64,000 bases of DNA from Clostridium sp. (lineage in GTDB: Bacteria > Bacillota > Clostridia > TANB77 > CAG-508): assembly GCA_018371855.1 (NCBI GenBank), contig JAHAKD010000001.1, positions 62,001-126,000 of the forward strand, given 5' to 3'. The translations under genes and the position numbers were made by a program. The first letter of the stretch is position 1; each line of letters begins with the position of its first letter. This document shows positions 32,505 through 41,489 of this stretch, piece after piece. The notes under the pieces were generated by a model. The model was not told the DNA's origin. It made no database searches and worked only from the letters and a program-made list of their open reading frames with translations.

Positions 32505-33176
32505 ATGGCTAAAATATTAATAGTTGAAGATGACAAAAAATTAAGAGAAGAATTAAAAATATTTTTAGAAAAGCATGGATATGAAGTAATTGTATTAGAA
32601 AAATTTGATGATACAATTAATGATATTCTAGTAAGTAAAGCGAATCTAGTATTATTAGATATAACATTACCATATATGGATGGAGAATATGTTTGCAAAG
32701 AAATAAGGAAGGTTTCTAATGTACCAATAATCATAGTAACTAGTAGAGCAAACGAATTAGATGAACTTCTTAGTATTAATAATGGTGCTGATCAATATAT
32801 TACAAAACCATTCAATATTCAAATATTACTTGCTAAAATAGAAAGACTACTACAAAGAAGTAATACAAGTCAAGTAAATCAAGACAAAATAAATTGTGGG
32901 AAATTTATTTTAAATATATCCAAAAGTATCATAGAAAAAGATGATAGATCAATAGAATTAACAAAAAACGAATTAAAAATATTACATTATCTAATTTTAA
33001 ATAGAGAAAAAATTGTTTCTAGAAATGATATAATGGATTACTTATGGGATAGTGAAAGTTTTGTAGATGACAATACACTTACAGTTAATATTAAGAGATT
33101 AAGAAATAAATTAGAAGAAATAGGCTTATATGATTTAATAGAAACCAAAAGAGGATTGGGGTATATTTTAAAATGA
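32505..33176 (+). CDS. bceR: Response regulator, BceR/OmpR type
   Basis: A 223-residue regulator with a receiver domain (ILIVEDDKKLREE; phospho-acceptor Asp near 52 in LLDITLPYMDG; TSRANELDE; lysine in YITKPF) and a winged-helix DNA-binding domain (ELTKNELKILHYLI, SFVDDNTLTVNIKRLRNKL). It overlaps the sensor kinase by four bases. With the transporter at 35268 it makes a Bce-type module that senses cell-wall-active peptides. A BceR-type operator lies at 35176. Confidence 0.88.
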   Translation: MAKILIVEDDKKLREELKIFLEKHGYEVIVLEKFDDTINDILVSKANLVLLDITLPYMDGEYVCKEIRKVSNVPIIIVTSRANELDELLSINNGADQYITKPFNIQILLAKIERLLQRSNTSQVNQDKINCGKFILNISKSIIEKDDRSIELTKNELKILHYLILNREKIVSRNDIMDYLWDSESFVDDNTLTVNIKRLRNKLEEIGLYDLIETKRGLGYILK

Positions 33177-34192
33177 AATTTAAAGATTATCTAAAAGATA
33201 AAATAATATATATTAGTTTACTTGTATTTGCAATTATAACAATCGAGATTTTATTAATTCCATATGATATACATGTATTTATAAGAATATATACAGCATT
33301 AATTATAATTATTGCATTTTTAATAGGTTTTTTATTAGAGTATTATTCAAAGAAAAAATTTTACGAAACGATAAAGAGTAGAATTGAAGAGTTAGAAGAA
33401 AAATATTTAGTGATGGAAGTATTACCTAAAACAAATTTTACAGAAGCAACAATATTAGAAAATATTATTAAAGATACAGGAAAATCTATGATAGAAAATG
33501 TAAATAAATACAAATATATGCAGGAAGATTATAAAGACTTTATAGAATTATGGATTCATGAAATAAAAATTCCAATTGCTACAAGTAAAATGATTATTGA
33601 AAATAATAAAAATGAGATTACAGAAAGCATAAATGAAGAAATGGATAAAATAGATAATTATACTGAACAAGCTCTGTTTTATGCAAGAAGTAATACTGTT
33701 GAAAAAGATTATATTATAAGAAAAAATGCATTAAAAGAAATTGTAAATGCAAGTATTTTAAAAAATAAGAATCAATTAATACAAAATAATATATCAATTA
33801 ATATTAAAACTTTAAATCAGATAGTGTATACAGATAGCAAATGGTGTATATTTATAATAAGCCAAATTATTCAAAATTCTATAAAATATACTAAAAATGA
33901 AAATAAACAAGTAGAAATATTTGGTGAAGAAAAAAAGGAAAACATTATTTTACATATACGAGACAATGGAATTGGAATAAAAGAAAGTGAAATCTCACGA
34001 GTATTTGAAAAAGGATTTACAGGGGAAAATGGAAGAATCACTGGGAAAAAATCAACTGGAATAGGTTTATATCTATGCAAGAAACTATGTGAAAAATTGT
34101 GTATTGGTATAGAACTAAATTCAGAAAAAAATATAGGAACAGAAGTAAGGTTAATATTTCCTAAAAATAGCTTTACTAACATTACAGACTGA
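33173..34192 (+). CDS. bceS: BceS-type intramembrane-sensing histidine kinase
   Basis: A 339-residue kinase with two close N-terminal membrane helices (about 9-26 and 35-55) and almost no extracellular loop, the intramembrane-sensing layout of BceS. The phospho-acceptor is the histidine in ELWIHEIKIPIATSK near residue 128. ATPase boxes follow: QIIQNSIKYTKNE, IRDNGIGIKESEI and KKSTGIGLYLCKKL. Such kinases have no sensor domain and take their signal from a BceAB transporter, here downstream. Confidence 0.88.
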   Translation: MKFKDYLKDKIIYISLLVFAIITIEILLIPYDIHVFIRIYTALIIIIAFLIGFLLEYYSKKKFYETIKSRIEELEEKYLVMEVLPKTNFTEATILENIIKDTGKSMIENVNKYKYMQEDYKDFIELWIHEIKIPIATSKMIIENNKNEITESINEEMDKIDNYTEQALFYARSNTVEKDYIIRKNALKEIVNASILKNKNQLIQNNISINIKTLNQIVYTDSKWCIFIISQIIQNSIKYTKNENKQVEIFGEEKKENIILHIRDNGIGIKESEISRVFEKGFTGENGRITGKKSTGIGLYLCKKLCEKLCIGIELNSEKNIGTEVRLIFPKNSFTNITD

Positions 34193-34221
34193 TTGACATA
34201 AAATGTGAAAAGATATATAAT
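34193..34221 (+). promoter_or_regulatory. Consensus promoter of the orphan 34269 gene
   Basis: TTGACA at 34193 and TATAAT at 34216 with a 17-base spacer match the consensus exactly. The TTGACA starts right at the end of bceS. Confidence 0.75.
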
Positions 34222-34268
34222 TTAATTGTTAACCGTAGAAAATGATTCCAAAGAATGGAGGAATGAAG

Positions 34269-34646
34269 ATGAACGAAGTAGAATTACTAGCGTTGGAAAA
34301 AAAGTATCAACAAGACAGGGGAAAACTTGCAGATGCCATAGATGAGCTTAATCGGTATTTAAGACGATTGAGTTATGAAATGGCATTAAAACAATCATCA
34401 CCTACATTACTTACTCTGTTACAAGCAGAGTTTGAACTAAGTGATGAAGATGAGCTGAAATTCTACAAAGAATTCAAAGAGATTCCGGAAGGACAAGTAT
34501 TTTTTGAATTCTTAACTTGGTGGGATGCCCTAAAATTTGCATTGGGACATACAGACCCACCAGCATCAAAAGAGATGCAAAATAAGCTTGAAGAATACAT
34601 AAGCAACTTTAACGTTGCCTGTGCAGGAATGGGCTTAACGGACTAA
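34269..34646 (+). CDS. Orphan protein of unknown function between bceRS and bceAB
   Basis: A 125-residue helical, acidic protein (EVELLALEKKYQQDRGKLAD... WWDALKFALGHTDPP). No family was recognised. ATG 34269 is seven bases after GGAGG; two upstream ATGs fit less well. It is visibly richer in G and C than bceRS and bceAB around it. It has its own perfect promoter and a perfect hairpin terminator, so it looks like an independent unit inserted in the Bce locus. Confidence 0.6.
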   Translation: MNEVELLALEKKYQQDRGKLADAIDELNRYLRRLSYEMALKQSSPTLLTLLQAEFELSDEDELKFYKEFKEIPEGQVFFEFLTWWDALKFALGHTDPPASKEMQNKLEEYISNFNVACAGMGLTD

Positions 34647-34650
34647 GACA

Positions 34651-34683
34651 AGGAGCTATGTGATAGTATCACATAGCTCCTTT
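34651..34683 (+). terminator. Intrinsic terminator of the 34269 gene
   Basis: GGAGCTATGTGA and TCACATAGCTCC form a perfect 12-bp stem with a five-base loop, then TTT. Confidence 0.85.
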
Positions 34684-34709
34684 ACAAATTGCAATAAATG
34701 TAATATAAT
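34681..34709 (+). promoter_or_regulatory. Promoter of the orphan 34745 gene
   Basis: TTTACA at 34681 and TATAAT at 34704 are 17 bases apart, overlapping the terminator of the previous gene. Confidence 0.6.
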
Positions 34710-34744
34710 GGAAAAATCTAAAAGCTGAAGAAAGAAGGGAGATT

Positions 34745-35122
34745 ATGTCAAAAATTGTATCCTTCACTGAAGAAAGTATGCGGTTAAAATGCAATAAGTC
34801 AATCTGTTTAGGAGGATTTTCAATATTTGCTGATGGTAATAGCATTGAAGAAGCACAAATTTATGTTAGTGTAGATAATGACTACATTAATAGAAATTTA
34901 TATGATTTGATAAATGCATTATTGAATCAACTATTCAAGAGAAATAATCAATTTAAAGAAGTAATTGAAGAAAAAAGGAAAGTTGATATCAACAAAATCT
35001 TGAATACAGAAATTTCTTTCTATGTTTATGAATATAGAAATGAGAGATTTATTGAATATTTTCCTAAGGTAGGAGATGTGCTAATAACTGTTCTACTTTC
35101 GTACACTAAGCAAAGATTTTAG
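34745..35122 (+). CDS. Second orphan protein of unknown function between bceRS and bceAB
   Basis: A 125-residue protein that is soluble by prediction, with alternating beta and helical segments (GGFSIFADGNSIEEAQIYVS; EISFYVYEYRNERFIEYF). No family was recognised. Composition is closer to the genome background than in the other orphans. It has its own promoter and terminator. GGGAG precedes the ATG. The two orphans lie back to back yet are separately transcribed. Confidence 0.55.
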   Translation: MSKIVSFTEESMRLKCNKSICLGGFSIFADGNSIEEAQIYVSVDNDYINRNLYDLINALLNQLFKRNNQFKEVIEEKRKVDINKILNTEISFYVYEYRNERFIEYFPKVGDVLITVLLSYTKQRF

Positions 35123-35124
35123 AA

Positions 35125-35172
35125 AAAACAAGCTGGTATAATATCTATAATAGATATGTACTGGCTTGTTTT
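35125..35172 (+). terminator. Intrinsic terminator of the 34745 gene
   Basis: AAAACAAGC pairs with GCTTGTTTT, with an inner ATATCT/AGATAT stem. Confidence 0.75.
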
Positions 35173-35175
35173 AGG

Positions 35176-35238
35176 TTACAAAAATGTAAGATTAATGTAA
35201 GTAAAATAAATTGTATAAACAACAAAAAAATATATAAT
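35176..35238 (+). promoter_or_regulatory. BceR-type operator and promoter of bceAB
   Basis: TTACAAAAATGTAA at 35176-35189 fits the BceR operator TNACA-N4-TGTAA exactly. A promoter follows: TTGTAT at 35211 and TATAAT at 35233, spacer 16. The weak -35 with an upstream activator site fits positive control by the response regulator at 32505. Confidence 0.75.
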
Positions 35239-35267
35239 ATAATTAATAAAGTTGAAAGGAGATAAAA

Positions 35268-36035
35268 ATGGAAAAGGTATTAGAAGTTAAAAATATAGAA
35301 AAATATTATGGAAATAAATCAAATTTAACAAAAGCAATAGACAATATAAGTTTTAATATTAATAAAGGGGAATTTGTAGGAATAATGGGAGCATCAGGTT
35401 CTGGAAAAACGACTTTATTAAATTGTATTTCTACAATAGATAGGGTAACAGCAGGAAAAATAATTATTAATAATAAAGATATAACTAAACTAAAAGGAAA
35501 TAGTCTAAATAAATTTAGAAGAGAGGAACTAGGCTTTATATTTCAAGACTTTAATTTATTAGACACTTTAACAGCATACGAAAATATAGCATTAGCATTA
35601 ACTATACAAAAAGTAAAAGCAAAAGAAATTGATACAAGAGTAAAAGAAATAGCAGGCAAACTTGGAATTTCAGATATTTTAAATAAATATCCATATCAAA
35701 TATCAGGTGGACAAAAACAAAGAGTTGCTTCAGCTAGAGCTATAATAACAAATCCTAAGATTATATTAGCAGATGAACCAACAGGTGCACTAGATTCTAA
35801 ATCAGCAAGACAACTTTTGGAAAGTTTCGAGAATTTAAATCAAAAGCTTGGAGCAACAATTTTAATGGTTACACATGATGCGTTTACAGCTAGCTATGCA
35901 GAAAGAATTATATTTATAAAAGACGGAAAGATTTTTAATGAACTTGTAAAAGGTGAAGATACAAGAAAACAATTTTTCGAAAAAATAATAGAGGTGCAAA
36001 CACTTCTTGGAGGTGATTTGAACGATGTTATTTAA
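35268..36035 (+). CDS. bceA: BceA-type ABC transporter ATPase
   Basis: A 255-residue ATPase of the MacB/LolD/Bce group: Walker A GASGSGKTT, Q-loop FIFQDFNLLDTLTAYEN, signature QISGGQKQR, Walker B ILADEPTGALD and VTHDAFTASYA. The 255 residues are typical of BceA. It overlaps the permease gene by 11 bases. Together they would free lipid II-cycle intermediates from peptide antibiotics and signal flux to the BceS-like kinase. Confidence 0.92.
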   Translation: MEKVLEVKNIEKYYGNKSNLTKAIDNISFNINKGEFVGIMGASGSGKTTLLNCISTIDRVTAGKIIINNKDITKLKGNSLNKFRREELGFIFQDFNLLDTLTAYENIALALTIQKVKAKEIDTRVKEIAGKLGISDILNKYPYQISGGQKQRVASARAIITNPKIILADEPTGALDSKSARQLLESFENLNQKLGATILMVTHDAFTASYAERIIFIKDGKIFNELVKGEDTRKQFFEKIIEVQTLLGGDLNDVI

Positions 36036-38118
36036 ATTATCAATAAGAAATATGAAAAAGAGTTTTAAAGATTATGCAATATATTTTTTAACTTTAGTAT
36101 TAGGTGTAGCGATTTTTTATATGTTTAATTCTTTAGATAGCCAACAGGCAATGCTTGAAGTATCAAAATCAACGAGGGATATGGTTGAATTAATGATAGA
36201 TTTGCTCGAAATGGTATCTGTATTTGTTGCAATAGTATTAGGTTTCTTGATTGTATATGCTAATAACTTTTTGATAAATAGAAGAAAAAGAGAATTTGGT
36301 ATATATATGACTTTAGGAATGGGAAAGAGACAAATATCTAGAATTATTTTATTAGAAACAATTTTAGTAGGAATTTTATCATTAGCTGTTGGTATATTTT
36401 TAGGAATATTTGCTTCACAATTTATGTCAGTATTAGTTGCAAAATTATTTGAAGCAGATATGAGTGAATTTACATTTGTATTTTCAAAAGATGCTTGTAT
36501 AAAAACTTGTATATATTTCGCAGTTATGTATATAGCTGTAATGATATTTAATACATTTACTATATCAAGATATAAATTAATTAATTTACTTACAGCAGTT
36601 AAGAAAAATCAGAAAGTAAAAATAAAAAATCCAGTAATATCAATTATTGTTTTTATACCTTCAGCAGTTATATTAGGATATGCATATTGGAAGGTTACAG
36701 GAGGAATACAGACCTTATCAACAATAAATAAAATATTTCCAGTAATAATAATGGGAATAGTCGGAACAATAGGTGTATTTTGGTCTTTATCAGGATTTTT
36801 ACTACGTATAATACAATCTAGTAAAAAGATATATTTAAATGGAACAAATATGTTTGTTTTAAGACAATTAAACAACAAAATAAATACGACAGTTATAAGT
36901 ATGACTGTAATTTCTTTGATGTTGTTTATGACTATAAGTGTTTTATCTAGTAGTTTGTCATTACAAAAAACTTTAACAGACGAACTAAATGAAATGACTC
37001 CTGTTGATATAAATTTATTTAAGACAGCAAATTTACCTGAAAGCTATCCAGAGAAATATACAGGAAAAATAATATATCCAACAGAAGAACAAAGAGAAGA
37101 TTCCAGAGAACCTGTAAGCTATACATTAAAAAATAATGGTTTTGATATGAACAAATTTAAAGATATTGTAGAAATACCAGTATATTTAATACCAGAGTGG
37201 ACGATGAAAACAAGTTTTGGAGATTATTATGAAGAGGTAAAACAAATATATCCAATGTTGCTTTATGATTCACCAGAACCTATCCTAAAAGTATCTGATT
37301 ATAATAAAATTGCAGATTTATATGGCATAGAAAAATATAGCTTGAATGATGATGAATATATTGTACTTTGTGATTATGATAATATGAAAGAACTACGAGA
37401 TAATGGTTTAAAAGGAAATTCTACTATAAAGATAAACGGAAAAGAATATCATTCAAAGTATAAAGAATGTCAGGATGGATATATATATATGTCAACAAGT
37501 CATACTAATGCAGGAATAATTCTAGTACCAGATAGCTTTGAATTTAAAGAGGAATGGAAAGAACAACAATTTTTAGCTGCGAACTATAATGTTGATACAG
37601 AGGAAGAAAAAGAAAAAATAGACTTAGAATTTACCGATGAAAATAATCAATTTATTAAAAGTATTGACAGATTGGGAATTAGTCTTGATGGAATGACTAG
37701 AATGTATGTTATTGATTCAAGTAGAGGATTATCTACAACAATTGTATTTGTATCTATTTATTTAGGAATTGTATTTTTAATTGCAAGTTCAGCAATATTA
37801 GCATTAAAACAGTTAACTGAAAGTTCAGATAATAAGCAAAGGTATACTATTTTAAGAAAAATAGGTTGTGATGAAAAAATGATAAATAAAGCGTTATTCA
37901 GACAAATAGGAATATTTTTCATATTACCATTGATAGTTGCAATTATACATTCAATATTTGGAATACAATTTGTATTAACAATGATGGAAGGACTAGCAGG
38001 ACCTGAAGAATTATTACCATCAGTTATTGCAACTGTAATTATTATGGGAATAGTATATGGACTTTACTTTTTAGCAACATATTTTGAAAGTAGAAATATT
38101 ATTAAAGAAGAGGAATAG
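36025..38118 (+). CDS. bceB: BceB-type FtsX-like permease
   Basis: A 697-residue permease with about ten membrane helices in FtsX-domain groups: one near the N-terminus, more around 60-240, then TM7 near 290, a large extracellular domain at about 310-560 and three C-terminal helices (FVSIYLGIVFLIASSAILAL and on). The big extracellular domain between TM7 and TM8 is the hallmark of BceB-like peptide-sensing transporters and sets ligand specificity. YIAVMIFNTFTISRYKLINLL is in the first FtsX unit. Confidence 0.9.
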   Translation: MLFKLSIRNMKKSFKDYAIYFLTLVLGVAIFYMFNSLDSQQAMLEVSKSTRDMVELMIDLLEMVSVFVAIVLGFLIVYANNFLINRRKREFGIYMTLGMGKRQISRIILLETILVGILSLAVGIFLGIFASQFMSVLVAKLFEADMSEFTFVFSKDACIKTCIYFAVMYIAVMIFNTFTISRYKLINLLTAVKKNQKVKIKNPVISIIVFIPSAVILGYAYWKVTGGIQTLSTINKIFPVIIMGIVGTIGVFWSLSGFLLRIIQSSKKIYLNGTNMFVLRQLNNKINTTVISMTVISLMLFMTISVLSSSLSLQKTLTDELNEMTPVDINLFKTANLPESYPEKYTGKIIYPTEEQREDSREPVSYTLKNNGFDMNKFKDIVEIPVYLIPEWTMKTSFGDYYEEVKQIYPMLLYDSPEPILKVSDYNKIADLYGIEKYSLNDDEYIVLCDYDNMKELRDNGLKGNSTIKINGKEYHSKYKECQDGYIYMSTSHTNAGIILVPDSFEFKEEWKEQQFLAANYNVDTEEEKEKIDLEFTDENNQFIKSIDRLGISLDGMTRMYVIDSSRGLSTTIVFVSIYLGIVFLIASSAILALKQLTESSDNKQRYTILRKIGCDEKMINKALFRQIGIFFILPLIVAIIHSIFGIQFVLTMMEGLAGPEELLPSVIATVIIMGIVYGLYFLATYFESRNIIKEEE

Positions 38119-38211
38119 AAAAAGTTAAACTTAATAATTTTACTGGAATTGTTGAAATAATATCTGAATAAAAGATATAGGAATAAATTTAGAAAGAAAT
38201 GGGGTGGTAAT

Positions 38212-38901
38212 ATGAAGAAATTTTTAAAGTTGTTGTTGTTTCTAATATTAATTGGAATAAGTATAGCATTATTATTTATAGGAAAAGGATATAGCATGTA
38301 TAAAGACGCAATTAAGGAAATACCATTAGAAGAAAAAGTAGCAGAGATAAAAGCAAAAGAAAATTATACGAAAATTTCAGAATTACCACCGACATATTTA
38401 AATGCTGTAATTTCTGTGGAAGATCATAGATTTTATAAACATTGTGGGATAGATATTATTGCAATAGCTAGAGCTTTAATAAATGATATTAAAGCAATGG
38501 ACTTTGTAGAAGGAGGAAGTACGATAACGCAACAATTTGCTAAAAACGAATACTTCACTCAGGAAAAGAAAATTACTAGAAAGATTGCAGAAATGTTTAT
38601 GTCTTTTGAAATAGAGAAAGAATATTCAAAAGATGAAATTTTAGAATTATATATAAATACGATTTATTTTGGAAACGGATATTATAATATAAAAGATGCA
38701 AGTGAAGGATATTTTGGAAAAACAGTTGATGAGTTAACAGATGGAGAATGTATAATGCTTGCAGGAATACCAAATGCTCCATCTGTATATAATCCAAAAG
38801 AAAATCCAAAATTAGCTAGAGAAAGGCAAAGGCAAGTTGCAGATAAGATGGTAGAGTATGGATATTTAACAGAAGAAGAGGAAAAGGACATATTAGAATA
38901 G
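38212..38901 (+). CDS. Monofunctional peptidoglycan transglycosylase (GT51)
   Basis: Polymerises lipid II into glycan strands. The 229 residues have an N-terminal membrane anchor (7-24) and a GT51 domain: ISVEDHRFYKHCGIDIIAIA (catalytic Glu in EDxxFxxH), GGSTITQQFAKNEY, KITRKIAEMFMSFEIEKEYSKDEILELYINTIYFG, and GIPNAPSVYNP. No penicillin-binding transpeptidase domain is fused. It follows bceAB and could share its wall-stress context, though no operator is visible. Confidence 0.9.
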   Translation: MKKFLKLLLFLILIGISIALLFIGKGYSMYKDAIKEIPLEEKVAEIKAKENYTKISELPPTYLNAVISVEDHRFYKHCGIDIIAIARALINDIKAMDFVEGGSTITQQFAKNEYFTQEKKITRKIAEMFMSFEIEKEYSKDEILELYINTIYFGNGYYNIKDASEGYFGKTVDELTDGECIMLAGIPNAPSVYNPKENPKLARERQRQVADKMVEYGYLTEEEEKDILE

Positions 38902-38910
38902 GAATATTGA

Positions 38911-38927
38911 GGAACGTTCATAAATTC
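38911..38927. repeat. Partial REP-like word
   Basis: GGAACGTTCATAAATTC resembles one arm of the palindromic repeat at 17694 and 56604, but its second arm is missing. Confidence 0.3.
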
Positions 38928-38936
38928 ATATAATTT

Positions 38937-38973
38937 AAAAAAGCAGTTCATTTCATTATGAGTTGCTTTTTTT
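38937..38973 (+). terminator. Intrinsic terminator of the transglycosylase gene
   Basis: AAGCAGTTCAT and ATGAGTTGCTT are followed by a long T-run. Confidence 0.8.
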
Positions 38974-39012
38974 CTTGTTGTTATGCTATAAATAGGAGGG
39001 GGAGAAAAAGTT

Positions 39013-40158
39013 ATGGATAAACCAATAAGAAAAGCAGTTAGATGTTATTTAATCGATAATAATAAAATAGTTGTTACAAAATATAATGAACCGAATAAAA
39101 AAGCAGGATATTATGAAATACCAGGTGGAAAAATAGAAGAAGGTGAAACACCAGAACAAACAGCAATAAGAGAAATGTATGAAGAAACCGGTATGGATGT
39201 TAAAAATTTGAAAAATAAAGGAAATTTAACGATAGAATATCCAGACAGAAAATTTGAATTTATTGTTTTTTTGGTTAATAAGTACGTAGGAGAACCACTA
39301 CAATTTGAAGAAAATACATCAGAATGGATAGATATACAAGAACTGTTACAGAAAGAAAAAATCTTATCTTCAATACAGCTTTTAAAGAAGAAATATATAA
39401 AAGGCTTAATAAATGAGAATTATATATTTAATATGTATATAAAAGTTGATGATGAAGAACATATTTTAGAAATTAATTACGAGGAAGAAGAAAGATTTAA
39501 ACCAAGTAAAAGTGAAGAGCATGGAATTAATTTGGTAACAGAAAAAGATCTGAATATTTTATCTATAGGTATTAGTACAGCAGGTTCTGCAGAAATAAAG
39601 ATGGCAGAGAAAAATCATAATAGCCATATTATAGCAACAACAATTGATGAGGCTGGATTAAATTATACTAAAAATATAATAAAACAATATGGGCTATCAG
39701 ATCAAATAGAAACAAAACTAGAAGATATTTCTAAAAAAATGCCATATAATGAGGAATTTTTCGATTTTGTGTATGCAAGATTAGTATTACATTATTTGGA
39801 TAATGAGAGTTTGAAAAATGCATTAAAAGAAATAAAAAGAGTAATGAAAAAACATGGAAAATTATATATAGTAGTACGAAGCAGGGATGAGTGGGAGGCA
39901 AAATTGGATGGTGCTAAATACTATGAAAAGACTGGAATTACTAAATACCCTAAATATGATACTCTTGGAACTGACAACGTAGAATACTTATACAGAAGAT
40001 TGCATACAGTAGATTCTTTAAGTTCATTCTTAGTTGCAGAAGGTTTTGATATAAAATATATAAAAGAATATAAAGAACAAAGCTACAAAGATTATAAAAG
40101 AACTGAAAAGGTAAAATATCCTAATAGTTTAATTGAATGTTTATGCGAAAAGCCCTAG
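39013..40158 (+). CDS. Nudix hydrolase fused to a SAM-dependent methyltransferase
   Basis: A 381-residue fusion. Residues 1 to about 135 form a Nudix domain with the full Nudix box (GKIEEGE, then REMYEETGM). A linker follows, and from about 170 there is a class I methyltransferase-like domain: SAM loop ILSIGISTAGSAEI, FDFVYARLVLHYLDNES at motif IV and a terminal LHTVDSLSSFLVAEGFDIKYI. SAM motif I is looser than the classic GxGxG, so binding should be tested. The fusion suggests one pathway acting on a nucleotide-linked compound. Confidence 0.8.
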   Translation: MDKPIRKAVRCYLIDNNKIVVTKYNEPNKKAGYYEIPGGKIEEGETPEQTAIREMYEETGMDVKNLKNKGNLTIEYPDRKFEFIVFLVNKYVGEPLQFEENTSEWIDIQELLQKEKILSSIQLLKKKYIKGLINENYIFNMYIKVDDEEHILEINYEEEERFKPSKSEEHGINLVTEKDLNILSIGISTAGSAEIKMAEKNHNSHIIATTIDEAGLNYTKNIIKQYGLSDQIETKLEDISKKMPYNEEFFDFVYARLVLHYLDNESLKNALKEIKRVMKKHGKLYIVVRSRDEWEAKLDGAKYYEKTGITKYPKYDTLGTDNVEYLYRRLHTVDSLSSFLVAEGFDIKYIKEYKEQSYKDYKRTEKVKYPNSLIECLCEKP

Positions 40159-40221
40159 TACCAACTATTTCCATACAAATAATTTAAATTATATGTTAAT
40201 ATAATTTAAAGGGTGATAAGT

Positions 40222-41424
40222 ATGAGAATGGTAAAATTATACGGGAAAGACTTATTATTAAAAGAGTTAGAATATAGTTTGAAATATTTTTTAAAAGAAT
40301 CAAATGATAATGGACTAATAAGAGATAAAACAGTATATTCAAAAAATATAGCGAGTATTGCTGCTGTTGGATATGGACTTGCTGCAATAGTGATTGCTGT
40401 AGAAAGAAAATTAATAAAATATGAAGAAGGATACAAAAAAGCTAATCGAACTTTAGATACATTTATAAATGATGTGGAAGGGAAGAATGGCTTTTTTTAT
40501 CATTTTGTAAATATGGATACAGGAAAGAGAGAATGGAATTGCGAAATATCCATAATAGATACAGCAATTTTTATTTGTGGTGCATTATTTGCAGGAGAAT
40601 ACTTTAGTGGAATTATCAAAACAAAAGCTAACAAATTATATAATAAAATTAATTGGAATTGGTATGTAAATTCAAAAGACAATTATTTTTATATGGGGTA
40701 TAAGCCAGAGACAGGTTTTTGGGGTAACTGGGATATGTATGCAGAACAATTGATGTTATACATTTTAGGTGTGGCTTCAGAAAATTATCCAATTAATAAG
40801 AATATGTATTATGACTTCAAAAGGCCTAAAAAAGATTATAAAGATATAAAAGATATCATATTTTCATATGGAGGAAGTCTATTTACATATCAATATTCAC
40901 ATGCGTGGATAGATTTTAGAGGTAAAAAAGATTTAAATGGTGTAGATTGGTTTGAAAATTCAAAAAAAGCAACATTAGCAAATAGAGAATATTGTAAGAA
41001 AAATAAAAATAAATTTAAAACTTTTAACGAAAATTCATGGGGATTAACTGCTTGTGTTGGTCCAAAAGGATATTCTGGTGGATATGGTGCAGAACCTAGT
41101 TTTTCTAATTTAGATATAGAAAATGATGGAACTGTGGCTTCTTGTGGCGCAATAGGTTCAATAGTATTCACTCCAAAAGAAAGTATTAAAGCGTTAGAAT
41201 ACTTTTATAATAATTGCCCATACTTGTGGGGAAAATATGGGTTAAAAGATAGTTACAATTTAGCAAAAAGAAAGAGATGGGTTTCAAAGGAATATTTAGG
41301 TATAGACAAAGGAATAGAAATACTAATGATAGAAAACTATTTGACTGGTTTAATTTGGAAATATATGATGAAAAATAAATATATACGAAATGGATTAAAA
41401 ATATTAGAAATACAAAGGAAGTAA
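40222..41424 (+). CDS. Glycoamylase-like (PF10091/GH144-type) protein, cytosolic
   Basis: A 400-residue protein with the alpha/alpha-barrel glycoamylase-like fold: DKTVYSKNIASIAAVGYGLAA, NCEISIIDTAIFICGALFA, GFWGNWDMYAEQLMLYILG, HAWIDFRG, and NENSWGLTACVGPKGYSG. GH144 enzymes cut beta-1,2-glucans and are usually exported. No signal peptide is visible here, so it may act on imported oligosaccharide. ATG 40222 follows AAAGGGTGAT. A hairpin terminator overlaps its stop. Confidence 0.75.
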   Translation: MRMVKLYGKDLLLKELEYSLKYFLKESNDNGLIRDKTVYSKNIASIAAVGYGLAAIVIAVERKLIKYEEGYKKANRTLDTFINDVEGKNGFFYHFVNMDTGKREWNCEISIIDTAIFICGALFAGEYFSGIIKTKANKLYNKINWNWYVNSKDNYFYMGYKPETGFWGNWDMYAEQLMLYILGVASENYPINKNMYYDFKRPKKDYKDIKDIIFSYGGSLFTYQYSHAWIDFRGKKDLNGVDWFENSKKATLANREYCKKNKNKFKTFNENSWGLTACVGPKGYSGGYGAEPSFSNLDIENDGTVASCGAIGSIVFTPKESIKALEYFYNNCPYLWGKYGLKDSYNLAKRKRWVSKEYLGIDKGIEILMIENYLTGLIWKYMMKNKYIRNGLKILEIQRK

Positions 41425-41442
41425 TTGATAATTACTTCCTTT
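41414..41442 (+). terminator. Intrinsic terminator overlapping the stop of the glycoamylase-like gene
   Basis: AAAGGAAGTAAT and ATTACTTCCTTT form a perfect 12-bp stem. The coding sequence ends inside it. Confidence 0.75.
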
Positions 41443-41489
41443 AATGTTATTATATAAAAGTATTAAATATATAAGTAGGCAGGAACAAA

